DNA of 64,000 nucleotides from Enterococcus hulanensis (GTDB lineage: Bacteria; Bacillota; Bacilli; Lactobacillales; Enterococcaceae). The DNA lies in contig NZ_BJED01000003.1 in assembly GCF_005405485.1 (NCBI RefSeq), positions 124,001 to 188,000 of the forward strand. Reading direction: 5' to 3'. Below are positions 1 to 9,469 of this stretch, piece by piece; the first letter of the stretch is position 1; each line of letters starts with the position of its first letter. The notes under the pieces are model-generated. The model was not told the DNA's origin. It made no database searches and saw nothing but the letters and a program-made list of their open reading frames with translations. A program made the position numbers and the translations under genes.

Positions 1-2339
1 GGAATCTCGGTCTTCACAGTCCCAATAATCCCCACCAGCTTCTCATCTTCATGAACAAAGGAAAGCAGGCGGCTGAGATCTTCCAGCTCTTTTTTCTCAA
101 GCGTGACAATTCGGACATTCGTCAAAAGCTCTTGCGGAAATGTGTTTAATAATAATTTTTCAATCTTCAACGCCGTACCTAATCCGGTCAAACAGGAAAT
201 CACTAATACTTTGGAATCTTCAAAATTTCCTTTGCGGCAGATAAGCGCCTTATGATTCTTCTCCTTTAAAACCGGCAGCAAATAATCAAACTTCGTCGAC
301 TCATAAATGACTTCTCGCGCAACCTCCAGCAATGTCAGTAAATTAATATTGCTGATCAAGAGTACTTCGATTTGAAATTCCTTGCTGATTACATTGCCAA
401 AATAAATTAACGAACCAATATCCACCATTAGAATCAGTTTGCTATAGCCGTTTTTACGAACGACCGCGCGAACTTTATCCAGAGTTTCTTCGACCGATTG
501 ATTGATCGGCATATTGACCGAGTTCATCAAGCTGGTGGAAAATAAAACATTCGTATATTCCACCATACTAGAGGCCGTCGCGCTTCCGTGAGCTACTACG
601 ACAATGCCGCATTTTTCATCCAGCTCATAGCGCCGATCCGCCGACCTGATTTTACGAATAAACAAATCATAAAAAATGATCTCCGTATTCGGCAGCTTCA
701 AGGCAAAATAATTCTCAATATACAAAACGATCTTCTCTGCCAGTTGGTAATTTTCGATTTTTCCAGAAAAAATATTTTTGGTCAGATCAAAAAAGTCTTC
801 ATTGATCTGAGCAGAATAAAACACGCTGGAATAAATATGAGCCGCTAAAACATTTTTCAAATTTTCCGGCAGAAGGATAGCCAGTTCTTGTTCAATGTAC
901 TGGATGATCTGATTAATTTGGCTGTAGAATTGTTCATCGATGTCATGCTCTTTTGAAATGGACTGATTAAATAAATCCATATCATAGAGCTGATCCATTT
1001 TGTTCTGCATCATCGCCACAGCATCTTTTGAAGAGATATTGACATTCTTTAGATCCGCATATTCTTTTAACAGAAAATTATAAAAGCGGTCATTCTGCTT
1101 ATCCTTGACTTGCAGCAGCTGCTCCACATGAGGATAAAAATAATCATGCCGAATCTTGATTCCTCCGCTAGGAACATACTCGTTCAAGACAACGATGTCC
1201 TTAGTATCAACTGTATTTTCATCCAGCAGCCCCAGCGGCAGATCAATAGTCAGCTCCTGCGTTTCATAATCAATAGCGTCCAAGTAAGCCTGCGCACAAA
1301 TAAACTGGATCTCTGACTTCAGCTCGCCTACATTAGCCTTATATTTAGAAAAAACAAGATACTTCAGCGTATTATAGGAAATAAAAATATCCTTTTGAAT
1401 TCCTTGGCTCTCCTCCATAAAAAAGGTCAGGATCAATTGAATTTTTTCTTTGATCGAACGATTGGACAAGCTTGGGATATGTAAATTTACCGGAATCCGC
1501 CGCAAAAAAGTTTTCAAAAACGTTTTTTCTAATTCTTCGGTCGTCGCAAAAATAAACTTGATTGCTACATGCCGCTGCTTTTCAGCCTCTCCCATCCGGG
1601 TGAAATAGCCCTTATCCAGCAACGTAAACAGTTTTTCCTGCCCTTCATTCGTCAATCGATGTACCTCATCTAAAAAGAAAAAACCGCCATCGGCTAATTC
1701 TACTAAGCCCTGATGATCACTGTCAGCCCCGGTAAAGCTGCCCTTTTTATATCCAAATAAATGGGAGGTCAACAATTCTGGATTGTTAAAATATTCCGCA
1801 CAGTTAAAGTAGATGAAGGGCACCTTTGTCTCGGTTTTTGCTTCGAAAAACTGATGCAAGTGTTCTGCTAATAAGGTTTTTCCTACACCGGATTCACCTG
1901 TCAGCATAATGTTCAAACCCTTAGGCGGATATAAAACAGCGGCCTTCAATTTTTTGATACTGTCCGCCAAGCTGCCATCATAGCCGATCACTTTTGAAAA
2001 TGGATTATTGCGCAGCTCGTGTTTGACCCGTTCTTTTGTTTCCACTTCTTGACGAATTTCCGCCTCCAAATGATCGATTGAAGCATATTCATCTTTGGAA
2101 GGAGAAAAGAAGAAGGCTTTCTCTAAAACGGGACGTGCAAAAAATAAGACGGGACGTGATTTTACTTTGATCACTTGATGTTTATTGGTTAATTTAGAGA
2201 GATCTTCACTGACGGCCGTTCGCGCATAATCCGTCATCTGGCAAATATCCTTCACTGTACAGCCTTTTAAATTTCCTAGAACCAGTTCATTTGCTTGATG
2301 AAATTTATAAAGGCATTCATAAATATTATCAATTCGCAT
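1..2339 (-). CDS. LevR-type sigma-54-dependent PTS operon activator (3' end cut by window edge)
   Basis: About 779 residues are visible; the C-terminus lies beyond base 1. The order of domains is an N-terminal winged HTH (residues 15-65), a sigma-54 AAA+ module with Walker A GESGVGKT near 148-155, the sigma-54 contact loop as GSFTGAD (a GAFTGA variant) and Walker B FFFLDEVH, then a PRD, an EIIA-Man-like segment with the VVAHGS histidine motif, and a CLTGLGTA segment like a PTS IIB P-loop. This is the LevR/ManR architecture: RpoN-dependent activation of a mannose-family PTS, tuned by HPr and EII phosphorylation. The target operon is not visible here and may lie to the left. The ATG at 2339 opens the HTH directly. 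Family assignment is firm; the substrate is unknown. Confidence 0.93.
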   Translation of the reverse strand, partial: MRIDNIYECLYKFHQANELVLGNLKGCTVKDICQMTDYARTAVSEDLSKLTNKHQVIKVKSRPVLFFARPVLEKAFFFSPSKDEYASIDHLEAEIRQEVETKERVKHELRNNPFSKVIGYDGSLADSIKKLKAAVLYPPKGLNIMLTGESGVGKTLLAEHLHQFFEAKTETKVPFIYFNCAEYFNNPELLTSHLFGYKKGSFTGADSDHQGLVELADGGFFFLDEVHRLTNEGQEKLFTLLDKGYFTRMGEAEKQRHVAIKFIFATTEELEKTFLKTFLRRIPVNLHIPSLSNRSIKEKIQLILTFFMEESQGIQKDIFISYNTLKYLVFSKYKANVGELKSEIQFICAQAYLDAIDYETQELTIDLPLGLLDENTVDTKDIVVLNEYVPSGGIKIRHDYFYPHVEQLLQVKDKQNDRFYNFLLKEYADLKNVNISSKDAVAMMQNKMDQLYDMDLFNQSISKEHDIDEQFYSQINQIIQYIEQELAILLPENLKNVLAAHIYSSVFYSAQINEDFFDLTKNIFSGKIENYQLAEKIVLYIENYFALKLPNTEIIFYDLFIRKIRSADRRYELDEKCGIVVVAHGSATASSMVEYTNVLFSTSLMNSVNMPINQSVEETLDKVRAVVRKNGYSKLILMVDIGSLIYFGNVISKEFQIEVLLISNINLLTLLEVAREVIYESTKFDYLLPVLKEKNHKALICRKGNFEDSKVLVISCLTGLGTALKIEKLLLNTFPQELLTNVRIVTLEKKELEDLSRLLSFVHEDEKLVGIIGTVKTEI

Positions 2340-2429
2340 AGTATTCCCCTTCAAAGAGTTATTAGCTTGTTTTTATCATCTAGCGAGGTAGAAAGCAATA
2401 CAATTTTTAGTCTTCGCAAAGAGTCCTCT

Positions 2430-3041
2430 TCATTTACCTAATACTTCACTAGTATTCCCCCGAACCCAAACAGCCTGATGATCATTGATCACCGCTAGCT
2501 TTTTCTGTTCTCGATTCTTTTGAACGATTTCTTCTGCGGCCGCTTTAAATTCTCGGCTTTGATAATGAGGCACTACATAAAAATCGACGATCCCTAAACC
2601 TCTATAATCGGTTAACTCGGGAGCCTGTTGCGGATCGTCCATTATCGAGGAATAGCCGATATCCGGACATGCCACGATTGCGCCTGCCGATTCCCCGATG
2701 TAGAGCTTGCCTTTATTTACTTCCTCAATTATTAGCTGATCCGCCCCACTTCTTCGCAGCTCCTGTAATAAGAAGAAGGTATTCCCGCCTGCCACATAAA
2801 TAATGTCATTCTTGACTAAGACAGCTTTGGCCTGCTCAAAAGATGCTGTGGAAATATCTAACTCCTCCACCTTCATTCCGCTGAAGCGCAGCGCCCATTT
2901 ACCGATTTTTACAAAAAAGCCGAGCTTTTCTACCTTACTGGCAGTAGGAATAAAAGTCACCGTCTTTCCTTTTACCTCTTCAACTGATTTCAACAATCCC
3001 GAAACATTTTGAAACATCGAAACTAAAAATATTTTCTTCAT
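2430..3041 (-). CDS. Peptidase E-like serine peptidase (S51 family)
   Basis: A 203-residue cytoplasmic protein. The GES-AG nucleophile elbow (Ser about 118, context YIGESAGAIV) follows the YVAGGNTFFLL strand typical of S51 peptidases, and a histidine follows in VVPHYQS. Family members such as PepE cleave Asp-X dipeptides, and related proteins act on cyanophycin; the exact substrate here is inferred. It is transcribed toward the LevR-type gene with a 90-base gap. A GTG- or ATG-only alternative start was not needed, because MKKIFLVSM begins with an ATG preceded by an AACGAGG-type ribosome site. Confidence 0.85.
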   Translation of the reverse strand: MKKIFLVSMFQNVSGLLKSVEEVKGKTVTFIPTASKVEKLGFFVKIGKWALRFSGMKVEELDISTASFEQAKAVLVKNDIIYVAGGNTFFLLQELRRSGADQLIIEEVNKGKLYIGESAGAIVACPDIGYSSIMDDPQQAPELTDYRGLGIVDFYVVPHYQSREFKAAAEEIVQKNREQKKLAVINDHQAVWVRGNTSEVLGK

Positions 3042-3111
3042 CGTCGTTCCCTCGTTTCTTTAAGAATTTCCTCAGACATTTTCATTATATCGTACCAGAT
3101 AAATGAACCCG

Positions 3112-3155
3112 CAAAAAAACTGATTCTGAACTCGGCGGGAGTCAAAATCAGTTTC
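3112..3155 (-). terminator. Terminator after truA
   Basis: Read on the minus strand, AAACTGATTTTGA pairs with TCAGAATCAGTTT and is followed by a run of T. It lies just past the truA stop. Confidence 0.85.
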
Positions 3156-3159
3156 ATGT

Positions 3160-3897
3160 TTAATAATGTACTTCGTCCAAGAACAGTCCTTGCGCCGGTG
3201 CCGTTTCTCCGGCTTCTGCTCGAACTTTATTTTCTAACACTTCATCGATCACATCTAACGACAGCTTGCCTGAACCAATCGCCAAAATAGTTCCCATCAA
3301 GATTCGTACCATTTTGTGCAAGAAGCCGTCACCGACAAAGGTAAAACGCAGCATGCTGCCTTCTTGTTCAATCGAAAGCTTTTCGATCGTCCGTGTCGTT
3401 GATTTTTTGGTCTTTTTCAGTGCTGAAAAACCGATAAAGTCATGTTTGCCAAGCAAGCGTTCGCAAGCCTGGTTCATCTTATCCAGATCTAACTTATCTG
3501 GAACATAAAAACTGCGATACCGTTCAAAAGCCGTCGGGATCGGATCATTCCAGACATAATAGCTGTATTGCTTTCCCTTCACGTTATAGCGGGCATGGAA
3601 GCGTTCCGGCATTTCTTCCACTTTTTTCACTACGATGTCTCCGGGTAAATAGCGATTAAAGAAAGCCAACATTTCATTTCGTGACATTTCTGAATTCGTT
3701 TTGAAATTCGCTACCTGACCTCTAGCATGCGTTCCCGCATCGGTCCGACCAGAACCGATAATCTCGATTTTTTCGCCAGTCATCTGGTTGATGACACTTT
3801 CAATTTTCCCTTGGATCGTCTTTTCTGAGTCCCCCAAACGCTGCCAGCCAAGATAACGTTTGCCATCGTATTCGATCGTTAATTTAATATTTCGCAT
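3160..3897 (-). CDS. truA: tRNA pseudouridine(38-40) synthase TruA
   Basis: A 245-residue cytoplasmic RNA-modifying enzyme that isomerises uridines at positions 38-40 of the tRNA anticodon arm. The catalytic aspartate is in GSGRTDAGTHARGQ (Asp about 53), and the downstream FLHKMVRILMGTIL motif is typical of TruA. Length matches the family. It stands alone, with its own terminator and no close operon partner, whereas many Firmicutes carry truA after ecfA/ecfT transporter genes; here those are absent, so this may be an additional TruA paralogue. Confidence 0.95.
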   Translation of the reverse strand: MRNIKLTIEYDGKRYLGWQRLGDSEKTIQGKIESVINQMTGEKIEIIGSGRTDAGTHARGQVANFKTNSEMSRNEMLAFFNRYLPGDIVVKKVEEMPERFHARYNVKGKQYSYYVWNDPIPTAFERYRSFYVPDKLDLDKMNQACERLLGKHDFIGFSALKKTKKSTTRTIEKLSIEQEGSMLRFTFVGDGFLHKMVRILMGTILAIGSGKLSLDVIDEVLENKVRAEAGETAPAQGLFLDEVHY

Positions 3898-3971
3898 AGG
3901 TTCATGCCTCCTCTAAAGTTTCACACTGACTCACTTTACCACAGAAGTCCGCGATGCTCTAGTGAAGAGGG

Positions 3972-4013
3972 CAAAAAGAAAACCAGAACACTGGCTGCAG
4001 TGCGCTGATTTTC
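3972..4013 (-). terminator. Terminator at the end of the PTS-peptidase operon
   Basis: On the minus strand, AAAATCAG-CG-CACTG pairs with CAGTG-TT-CTGGTTTT, followed by CTTTTTG. It directly follows the stop of the PLP lyase gene. Confidence 0.8.
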
Positions 4014-4020
4014 AATAAGT

Positions 4021-5208
4021 TTATGCATATTCAATTTTCTTGCTGTATTCTTTTTTGATGCGGCTTAATGCTTCTAACAATAATTCGCGCGGCATTCCGA
4101 TACTCAAGCGGACAAAGCCTTCGCCATCTTGGACAAAATAGCTGCCGACCACCATCGTTAAATTCGCGCGACGGAAAAATTCCTGCATTTCTGTTTCATC
4201 CTTGAACCAATTGCGGACATCGATCCACGCTAAGAAGGATGATTCAGCCGGCATCACTTTGGCTTCGGGAATTTCCGCAAAGAAATCATAAATGAGCTGC
4301 ATGTTTTCCTCCACATAGTCGATCATTTCATCCAGCCAAGCTTCACTTTCATTATAGGCCGCAACGATTGCCGGCACAGCAAAAACATGGGGCGAAGTAA
4401 TCGAATTTTTTTGCAATTGAGTCAGCAACGTTTCTCTGATTTCAGGATTTGGAATCACCACATAAGACGTTTTCAGTCCGCCGAGATTAAATCCTTTATT
4501 AGGCGACAGGCACAGAACACTATGCTGAGAAATTTCTGGATGTGCATTCCAAATCGAAGTGAAGGTCTGGTTCTTATAGACGATATCCCGATGAATCTCA
4601 TCACAGACCAAAAGAACATCATAGCGAATACATAATTCTGCTAGTTGGAAAAGCTCTTCTTTGGTCCAGATTCGACCGGAAGGATTTTGCGGACTGCAAA
4701 AAATGAACAGCTTGATATCATTTTCCTTCATTTGACGCTCCATATCCGCAAAATCAAGATAATAGCGATTGTCGCGATTGATCAATGAGCTGCAGAACAG
4801 TTTTCGTTCGTTATGCTCCACCGCTTCCGCAAAAGGATCATAGGCAGGAGTATTGATCATGACGCCTTCGCCTTTTTCCGTGTAAGCCTGCACGATATAA
4901 TGCAAAGTCGACACCGTTCCAAAGGTCAGCTTGATCCATTCTTTTTCAACGTGGGTATCGTAACGTCGCTGATTCCAATCAATCACCGCATCATAAAACT
5001 CATCCGGTACATATGAATAGCTGTAATCACCGATACTTGCTCGTTTCATCAACGCCTGTTGAATCGCCGGAGCGACTTCAAAATCAATATCGGCTAAATC
5101 CATCGGGATCGCATCTTCGTTCAGTCCAAATTTTTCCTTTAATACCTGATTGCTCCATTTGCGGGCATTGCCTTTTTTTCGGTCGATGATTTTATCTAAA
5201 TTATACAT
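4021..5208 (-). CDS. MalY/PatB-family PLP enzyme (C-S beta-lyase type aminotransferase)
   Basis: About 395 residues, fold-type I PLP enzyme. The Schiff-base lysine is in SPNKGFNLGG, preceded by the cofactor-binding VCDEIHRDIV and by FCSPQNPSGRIW. These are hallmarks of the MalY/PatB group, which cleaves cystathionine or other cysteine S-conjugates to pyruvate, ammonia and a thiol; the precise substrate is inferred. The start was set at the ATG at 5208, which overlaps the end of the upstream aminopeptidase gene (translational coupling). A GTG at 5217 in the same frame is the alternative. It is the last gene of the operon that begins at 11324, an unusual position for a C-S lyase. Confidence 0.88.
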   Translation of the reverse strand: MYNLDKIIDRKKGNARKWSNQVLKEKFGLNEDAIPMDLADIDFEVAPAIQQALMKRASIGDYSYSYVPDEFYDAVIDWNQRRYDTHVEKEWIKLTFGTVSTLHYIVQAYTEKGEGVMINTPAYDPFAEAVEHNERKLFCSSLINRDNRYYLDFADMERQMKENDIKLFIFCSPQNPSGRIWTKEELFQLAELCIRYDVLLVCDEIHRDIVYKNQTFTSIWNAHPEISQHSVLCLSPNKGFNLGGLKTSYVVIPNPEIRETLLTQLQKNSITSPHVFAVPAIVAAYNESEAWLDEMIDYVEENMQLIYDFFAEIPEAKVMPAESSFLAWIDVRNWFKDETEMQEFFRRANLTMVVGSYFVQDGEGFVRLSIGMPRELLLEALSRIKKEYSKKIEYA

Positions 5209-6268
5209 AGCCTTCACCCACGCTCACTAATTCTTTGGTTGTTTGGTTCAATGCAACGCCGACACCGTTTTGGATCATGACATCATCTTCGATCCGCACA
5301 CCGCCAATGCCTGGCAGGTAGATGCCCGGCTCAACACTCATTACCATATTTTCCTTTAAAACCATTTGACTCTTCGGATTCAAGATCGGCACATCGCCGC
5401 CCATACCGATACCGTGTCCCAAGCCATGACTGAAATATTCGCCATAGCCTGCTTCAGTAATGATTTTTCGCGCGACCGCATCGACTTCTTGTCCCGTGAC
5501 TCCTTCGCGAATAAAATCAGCCGCCGCCTGCTGTGCAGCTTTGACGACTTGATAAATCGTCATTAATTCTTGGCTGGCTTCACCTAAAGCAACCGTCCGC
5601 GTCATGTCTGATTGATAGTCATTCAAAACGATACCAAAATCAATCGTGATAAAATCACCTGCTTCAAAGCTCCGCTGAGTTGGCCGGCCATGGGGCAAGG
5701 CACTGCGCGGACCACTGGCAACGATTGGATCAAAGGCCATTGCAGAGGCACCTTTTTTCAACGCAAGGTAATGAATCAAGGCACCCAGCTCATTCTCACC
5801 CATGCCGACTTTGATCTCCGGCAGTAATTCCGCAAAAATTTCATCGGTCATCACGCAAGCAGCTTTGATCAGCTGAATTTCTTCTGGCGATTTAATGGCC
5901 CGCAGTTCTTGGATTTGGCTTGACCAAATCGCTACCTCAAATGCTTCAGAGAACTCGCGATATTCTTGGATCGACAAGCCATTTGCTTCGATCGCAAGCT
6001 TTTTAATCCCCTGCTGGTACAGCCAAGTGATTATTTCAGGAAGATAACTGCCTTGCGGAACCTCGAAATTTTCAAAGTCCTTCGTCAAATCTTTGATTTC
6101 TTGTCGATACCGTCCATCAAAAAACTGTACGCGAGCAGAAGGCGTGACAACTAAATAGATGCCGCTGCCTCCTAATGAACCAAAATATTTTTTATTCTCG
6201 CGGTTTTTAATGATAATAGCATCCTTGCCTGATTCCTTTAGAAGCTGCTGTAACTTTTTAATTCTCAT
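5201..6268 (-). CDS. M24 family Xaa-Pro aminopeptidase/prolidase
   Basis: About 355 residues with a creatinase-like N-terminal domain and a C-terminal pita-bread metalloprotease domain. The metal ligands are visible in order: TIDFG and SDMTRT (two Asp), GLGHGIGM (His), SVEPGIY (Glu) and VRIEDDV (Glu). The enzyme removes N-terminal residues next to proline, or splits X-Pro dipeptides. The start was placed at the ATG at 6268, because GGAG lies eight bases upstream; an in-frame GTG at 6277 overlaps that ribosome site. It lies 16 bases after the PTS IIC gene and overlaps the PLP lyase gene, so all three are probably one transcript. Confidence 0.9.
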   Translation of the reverse strand: MRIKKLQQLLKESGKDAIIIKNRENKKYFGSLGGSGIYLVVTPSARVQFFDGRYRQEIKDLTKDFENFEVPQGSYLPEIITWLYQQGIKKLAIEANGLSIQEYREFSEAFEVAIWSSQIQELRAIKSPEEIQLIKAACVMTDEIFAELLPEIKVGMGENELGALIHYLALKKGASAMAFDPIVASGPRSALPHGRPTQRSFEAGDFITIDFGIVLNDYQSDMTRTVALGEASQELMTIYQVVKAAQQAAADFIREGVTGQEVDAVARKIITEAGYGEYFSHGLGHGIGMGGDVPILNPKSQMVLKENMVMSVEPGIYLPGIGGVRIEDDVMIQNGVGVALNQTTKELVSVGEGYV

Positions 6269-6284
6269 CAGTTGCACTCCAATT

Positions 6285-7610
6285 CTAGAAGTCTAGATCT
6301 AAGCCGTCCAAAATATCTGTATCCCCTTGGTCAAAGATATTTTTCTGTTCTTTTTTCTTCGCTTCATCTTTCAATTCATTCCGTTCCATGACCTTAAAGA
6401 ATGGCACATAGATTGCGACCGCCAGAACTAATTGCAGCCCATTGACTAAAATTGTCCGCCAGTCTCCATTCGTCAAGAAGCCTTCTAAGAATACGCCCAC
6501 ATATGGCGGATCAAAGATCGGTTTGTTTAACCAGCCCCAATGCATAAAGAACATCGGCAGTGTCCCAATGATCGCCCCGCCAAACACATGAGGAACGAAC
6601 ATCAATGGATTTAAAATAATCGGTGCACCAAACAAGATGGGTTCATTAATCCCGAACAAAGCTGGAAACAGAGAGACTTTCCCGATTTGACGGTAACGTT
6701 TTGATTTTGAAAACAAACATGCTACTATACAGCCGATTGAAATTCCGCAGCCAGTAAATCCAAAGAAGGCACTAGATGCTCCCGCTGTGTAAAAATGCGG
6801 GATCGGTTGTCCAGCTTGGAAGGCTGTGATATTTTCTGCGATAAAGGCCACCATGATCGGACGAGTAATTGGGCTGAACACCGATGAATGAATCCCAAAG
6901 AAGAAGATCAAGCAAATACAGAAGTTCAACGCCAAAACTGACCATGGATTGTCCATTGATCCGACTAATGGTGATAGGAAACGAGTCAAAATCGTTGGAG
7001 GAAGCTCTCCGGCAGTTTGCATCAAGGCAAAACGACCTAGAATAAACGTACCACCCACCAGCAACGTTACTGGAATAAGTTCAAAGGATTTAGAAACAAA
7101 GTCCGGCACCCCATCTGGCATTCGAATCGTCATGTTGTGTTTTTTACAGAAGTTGTATAATTCAACTGTGATCAACGCGACAAACATCGCCGTAAATAAC
7201 CCTTTAGCTCCAAAATTGGTAATATCCAGCATCCCATTTTCATCAAAGATCGCTGTCATAAATAAGAAGCCGAAAAGTGATAAAGTCACTGCACCTGGAA
7301 TATACAGTTTGTAGTGATTGCCCAAGTTGTACGAGATCGCTGCACAGGCATAAAGTCCGATCAAGCCAGTCGATAACGTCACCGGCAGATTAAATAGCTC
7401 TGCATTATTCAAAATAAATTGGCTGAATGCGTTGGATTCTCCCAACATATTCGGCAAGGCAGGTAAAATAGCAAAGAAACTTCCTAGAATAGTAAATGGG
7501 GTCATAGCAACCATCCCGGCTTTGATGGCGCTCAGATGTCGTTGATTATCAACTTTGTGCGCTAACGGGACGAAGTAACGGTTCATAAAAGCCTCAAATT
7601 TTGCGAACAT
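6285..7610 (-). CDS. PTS EIIC, cellobiose/lichenan (Lac) family permease
   Basis: A 441-residue polytopic membrane protein. The GINEPILFGAPIILNPLMFVP stretch and the preceding helices are typical of cellobiose-type EIIC (CelB/LicC). It forms the membrane channel that passes sugar to the IIB phosphoryl donor. The N-terminus has the usual cytoplasmic helix (FMNRYFVPLAHKV), and the C-terminus ends in a charged cytoplasmic tail. It follows IIB after an unusually long 131-base gap that carries a strong hairpin. GAGGAG sits just before its ATG. The sugar is not predictable from sequence; aryl-beta-glucosides, chitobiose or a glycoconjugate are all possible. Confidence 0.95.
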   Translation of the reverse strand: MFAKFEAFMNRYFVPLAHKVDNQRHLSAIKAGMVAMTPFTILGSFFAILPALPNMLGESNAFSQFILNNAELFNLPVTLSTGLIGLYACAAISYNLGNHYKLYIPGAVTLSLFGFLFMTAIFDENGMLDITNFGAKGLFTAMFVALITVELYNFCKKHNMTIRMPDGVPDFVSKSFELIPVTLLVGGTFILGRFALMQTAGELPPTILTRFLSPLVGSMDNPWSVLALNFCICLIFFFGIHSSVFSPITRPIMVAFIAENITAFQAGQPIPHFYTAGASSAFFGFTGCGISIGCIVACLFSKSKRYRQIGKVSLFPALFGINEPILFGAPIILNPLMFVPHVFGGAIIGTLPMFFMHWGWLNKPIFDPPYVGVFLEGFLTNGDWRTILVNGLQLVLAVAIYVPFFKVMERNELKDEAKKKEQKNIFDQGDTDILDGLDLDF

Positions 7611-7674
7611 AATGCTCCTCCTAGTTCATATTAATAAATCGATTCAAGAAAAATAGATTTGAATTTCACCGCAC

Positions 7675-7732
7675 ATGTCCTTCTGCTTTTTTCCAAATAA
7701 ACATCTCTGGCATGGAAAAGCAGAATGGACAT
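7675..7732 (-). other. Long hairpin between the IIB and IIC genes
   Basis: Arms at 7675-7695 and 7713-7732 pair as ATGTCC, TCTGCTTTT and CCA blocks (about 18 pairs, two small bulges) around a 17-base loop. There is no T-run, so it is more likely an mRNA processing or stability element than a terminator. Confidence 0.6.
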
Positions 7733-7741
7733 TTCTTCTGG

Positions 7742-8083
7742 TTAAATTGATTGTTTCGCTAACTGATGTTTCTTATGAGTAACTAAAGCCAGCTTCATCA
7801 CGGTCGCACCATCCATTTGGCCATATACATCTTTATCGATCACAGCGTAAGGAATATCTCGTGGGTCCAGAATCGATTTGATGAAATCAATTTTGTGAGT
7901 GATTTGCGGTCCGACTAAAACAATATCCCAGCCATCGATTTGGCTTTCAATGGAATCTGCGGGAATCGCAGTAAAATCGAAATCCTCATCCTTCAATTTG
8001 GCGCTTTGTTGAACCACCTTGCGCATATTTTGCATCAGCATATTTGTAGAAAAGCCCCCAGCACAGCATAATAAAATTTTCAT
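7742..8083 (-). CDS. PTS EIIB, cellobiose/lactose family
   Basis: A 113-residue cytoplasmic phosphocarrier. The N-terminal strand and P-loop CCAGGFSTNML place the phospho-cysteine at Cys6, equivalent to the CSAGMST loop of other Lac-family IIB proteins. It accepts phosphate from IIA and hands it to the sugar bound by IIC. Length and secondary structure pattern match the family. It follows IIA by 25 bases, with AAAGGAGAT ahead of the ATG. Confidence 0.94.
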   Translation of the reverse strand: MKILLCCAGGFSTNMLMQNMRKVVQQSAKLKDEDFDFTAIPADSIESQIDGWDIVLVGPQITHKIDFIKSILDPRDIPYAVIDKDVYGQMDGATVMKLALVTHKKHQLAKQSI

Positions 8084-8108
8084 GACATCTATCTCCTTTA
8101 TAATTTTT

Positions 8109-8414
8109 TTATTGTAATACTGAAATCAATGTTTCGATTAAATCCCTAGCTAATTGACTGGTCATGTAGTGATCCTGAGCATGGACCATCAGCAAACCGA
8201 CATTTGATGATTCGACCTCGTCATTCAATTCGCGGCTGATCAAATCCGTTTGAATATTATGCGCTGCCAAATCTAAATTCCGCGACTCCGCGATTAACTC
8301 TGTTGCCTTATCAAACTCTTTGGTTTTTACACATTTCAACGCTTCGAAGGCTTTTGCTTTGCTTTCGCCAGCGATCGAGATCAGTTGTACGATTTCTTGT
8401 TCTTCTTTTGTCAT
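8109..8414 (-). CDS. PTS EIIA, cellobiose/lactose family
   Basis: A 101-residue, all-helical phosphocarrier. The active-site histidine is His78 in LMVHAQDHYM, the signature of the Lac/Cel IIA family, and the trimer-forming helices match in length. It takes phosphate from HPr. It lies 14 bases after the M42 peptidase gene and 25 bases before IIB, so the PTS genes are in the order IIA-IIB-IIC with the peptidase first. Confidence 0.95.
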   Translation of the reverse strand: MTKEEQEIVQLISIAGESKAKAFEALKCVKTKEFDKATELIAESRNLDLAAHNIQTDLISRELNDEVESSNVGLLMVHAQDHYMTSQLARDLIETLISVLQ

Positions 8415-8428
8415 GTTGTCTATCCCCT

Positions 8429-9469
8429 CTAAATGAAATCCACCATGCGGTGATACATTTCTTCCGTAAAATTTTTGATTAGCCCTTCATATAAATCAAT
8501 CATTTGCTGTACATCCTGCTTATTTACGATCGAATAAGCACAGTGTCCATAGCGGACTGGCAAGATCGTTACGACAGTCGGTTTCCCTTCATTTACTTTA
8601 TGGGCTTCACCGCCATCGGTACCACCAGTATTGAACATATCCAGCTGCAATGGAATATGTTGCTTTTTCGCAGTTTCCTTCACGTAATGAACCATTTCCA
8701 AATTCGGCGCTAAGGTTCGGTCAAAGTGTGTCAAAATCGGACCTTTGCCAATTTGCCGCTGATTGGTGTGATCGCGAACAAATTCGGTGCTAAACGTCGC
8801 CACATCAATCACGAAAACAATATCTGGATTCACTGCTTGAACGGCTGTCTTAGCTCCGCGAATCCCAACTTCTTCACTGCTGGTATTGGCAAAGTGAACA
8901 GTCAAAGGCAGCTCCGTTTGCGCTAATTTCTTCATCAGCTCGCCCATCACAAAACAGGCCAAACGATCATCTAACGCTTTTCCGGCATAAATATCCTTCA
9001 CCGCAAACTCTTCGAAGTCAGTCGCGTAACAAGCCATGTTGCCAACTTCAATTCCTAAGTCTGCCACCTCTTCTGCTGTCGTTGCGCCAATATCGCAGTA
9101 TAGATTTTCTGTCTTGCCATCGCGATATTCGCCGTTGATAACGCCGCTGATTTTTCTTCCATCAAAGGTTGTGATCCGAATTTTTTGCAAATGCTGGGCT
9201 ATCGGCTTGACTCCCCCAACAACCATTAAATGGATCAATCCTAAATTGCTGATGCTGCGAACCATGAAGCCGACTTCATCCATATGCCCACAGATCATAA
9301 TGCTTTTGGGACTCTTTCCCTTTTTAGTAAAAATCAAGCTGCCAAGTCCATCCGTCCTTTTTTCGTAAGGCAGCTCCGCTAACTCGGCTAAAATCGTTTG
9401 ACGAACTTCCTTTTCATTGCTGGCGATACCGTCAGCGTTGGAGAGATTTTTCAAAAACTCAATGTTCAT
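8429..9469 (-). CDS. M42 family metallopeptidase (glutamyl aminopeptidase/FrvX type)
   Basis: A 346-residue cytoplasmic di-metal aminopeptidase. Metal and catalytic residues appear in ICGHMDEVGFMV (His, Asp), ALDDRLACFV (Asp), SSEEVGIRGA (Glu-Glu), FVIDVAT (Asp) and VRYGHCAYSIV (His). M42 enzymes are often annotated as cellulases or FrvX but are tetrahedral aminopeptidases. E. coli frv also joins an M42 protein with PTS genes and a PRD regulator, so this pairing recurs in other bacteria. The start overlaps the regulator stop by 11 bases, which suggests coupled translation. Confidence 0.92.
   Translation of the reverse strand: MNIEFLKNLSNADGIASNEKEVRQTILAELAELPYEKRTDGLGSLIFTKKGKSPKSIMICGHMDEVGFMVRSISNLGLIHLMVVGGVKPIAQHLQKIRITTFDGRKISGVINGEYRDGKTENLYCDIGATTAEEVADLGIEVGNMACYATDFEEFAVKDIYAGKALDDRLACFVMGELMKKLAQTELPLTVHFANTSSEEVGIRGAKTAVQAVNPDIVFVIDVATFSTEFVRDHTNQRQIGKGPILTHFDRTLAPNLEMVHYVKETAKKQHIPLQLDMFNTGGTDGGEAHKVNEGKPTVVTILPVRYGHCAYSIVNKQDVQQMIDLYEGLIKNFTEEMYHRMVDFI

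Noticed and set aside
588-848. Plus-strand ORF opposite the LevR-type gene
   Set aside because: It is a shadow of a clearly coding minus-strand frame, with no ribosome site.
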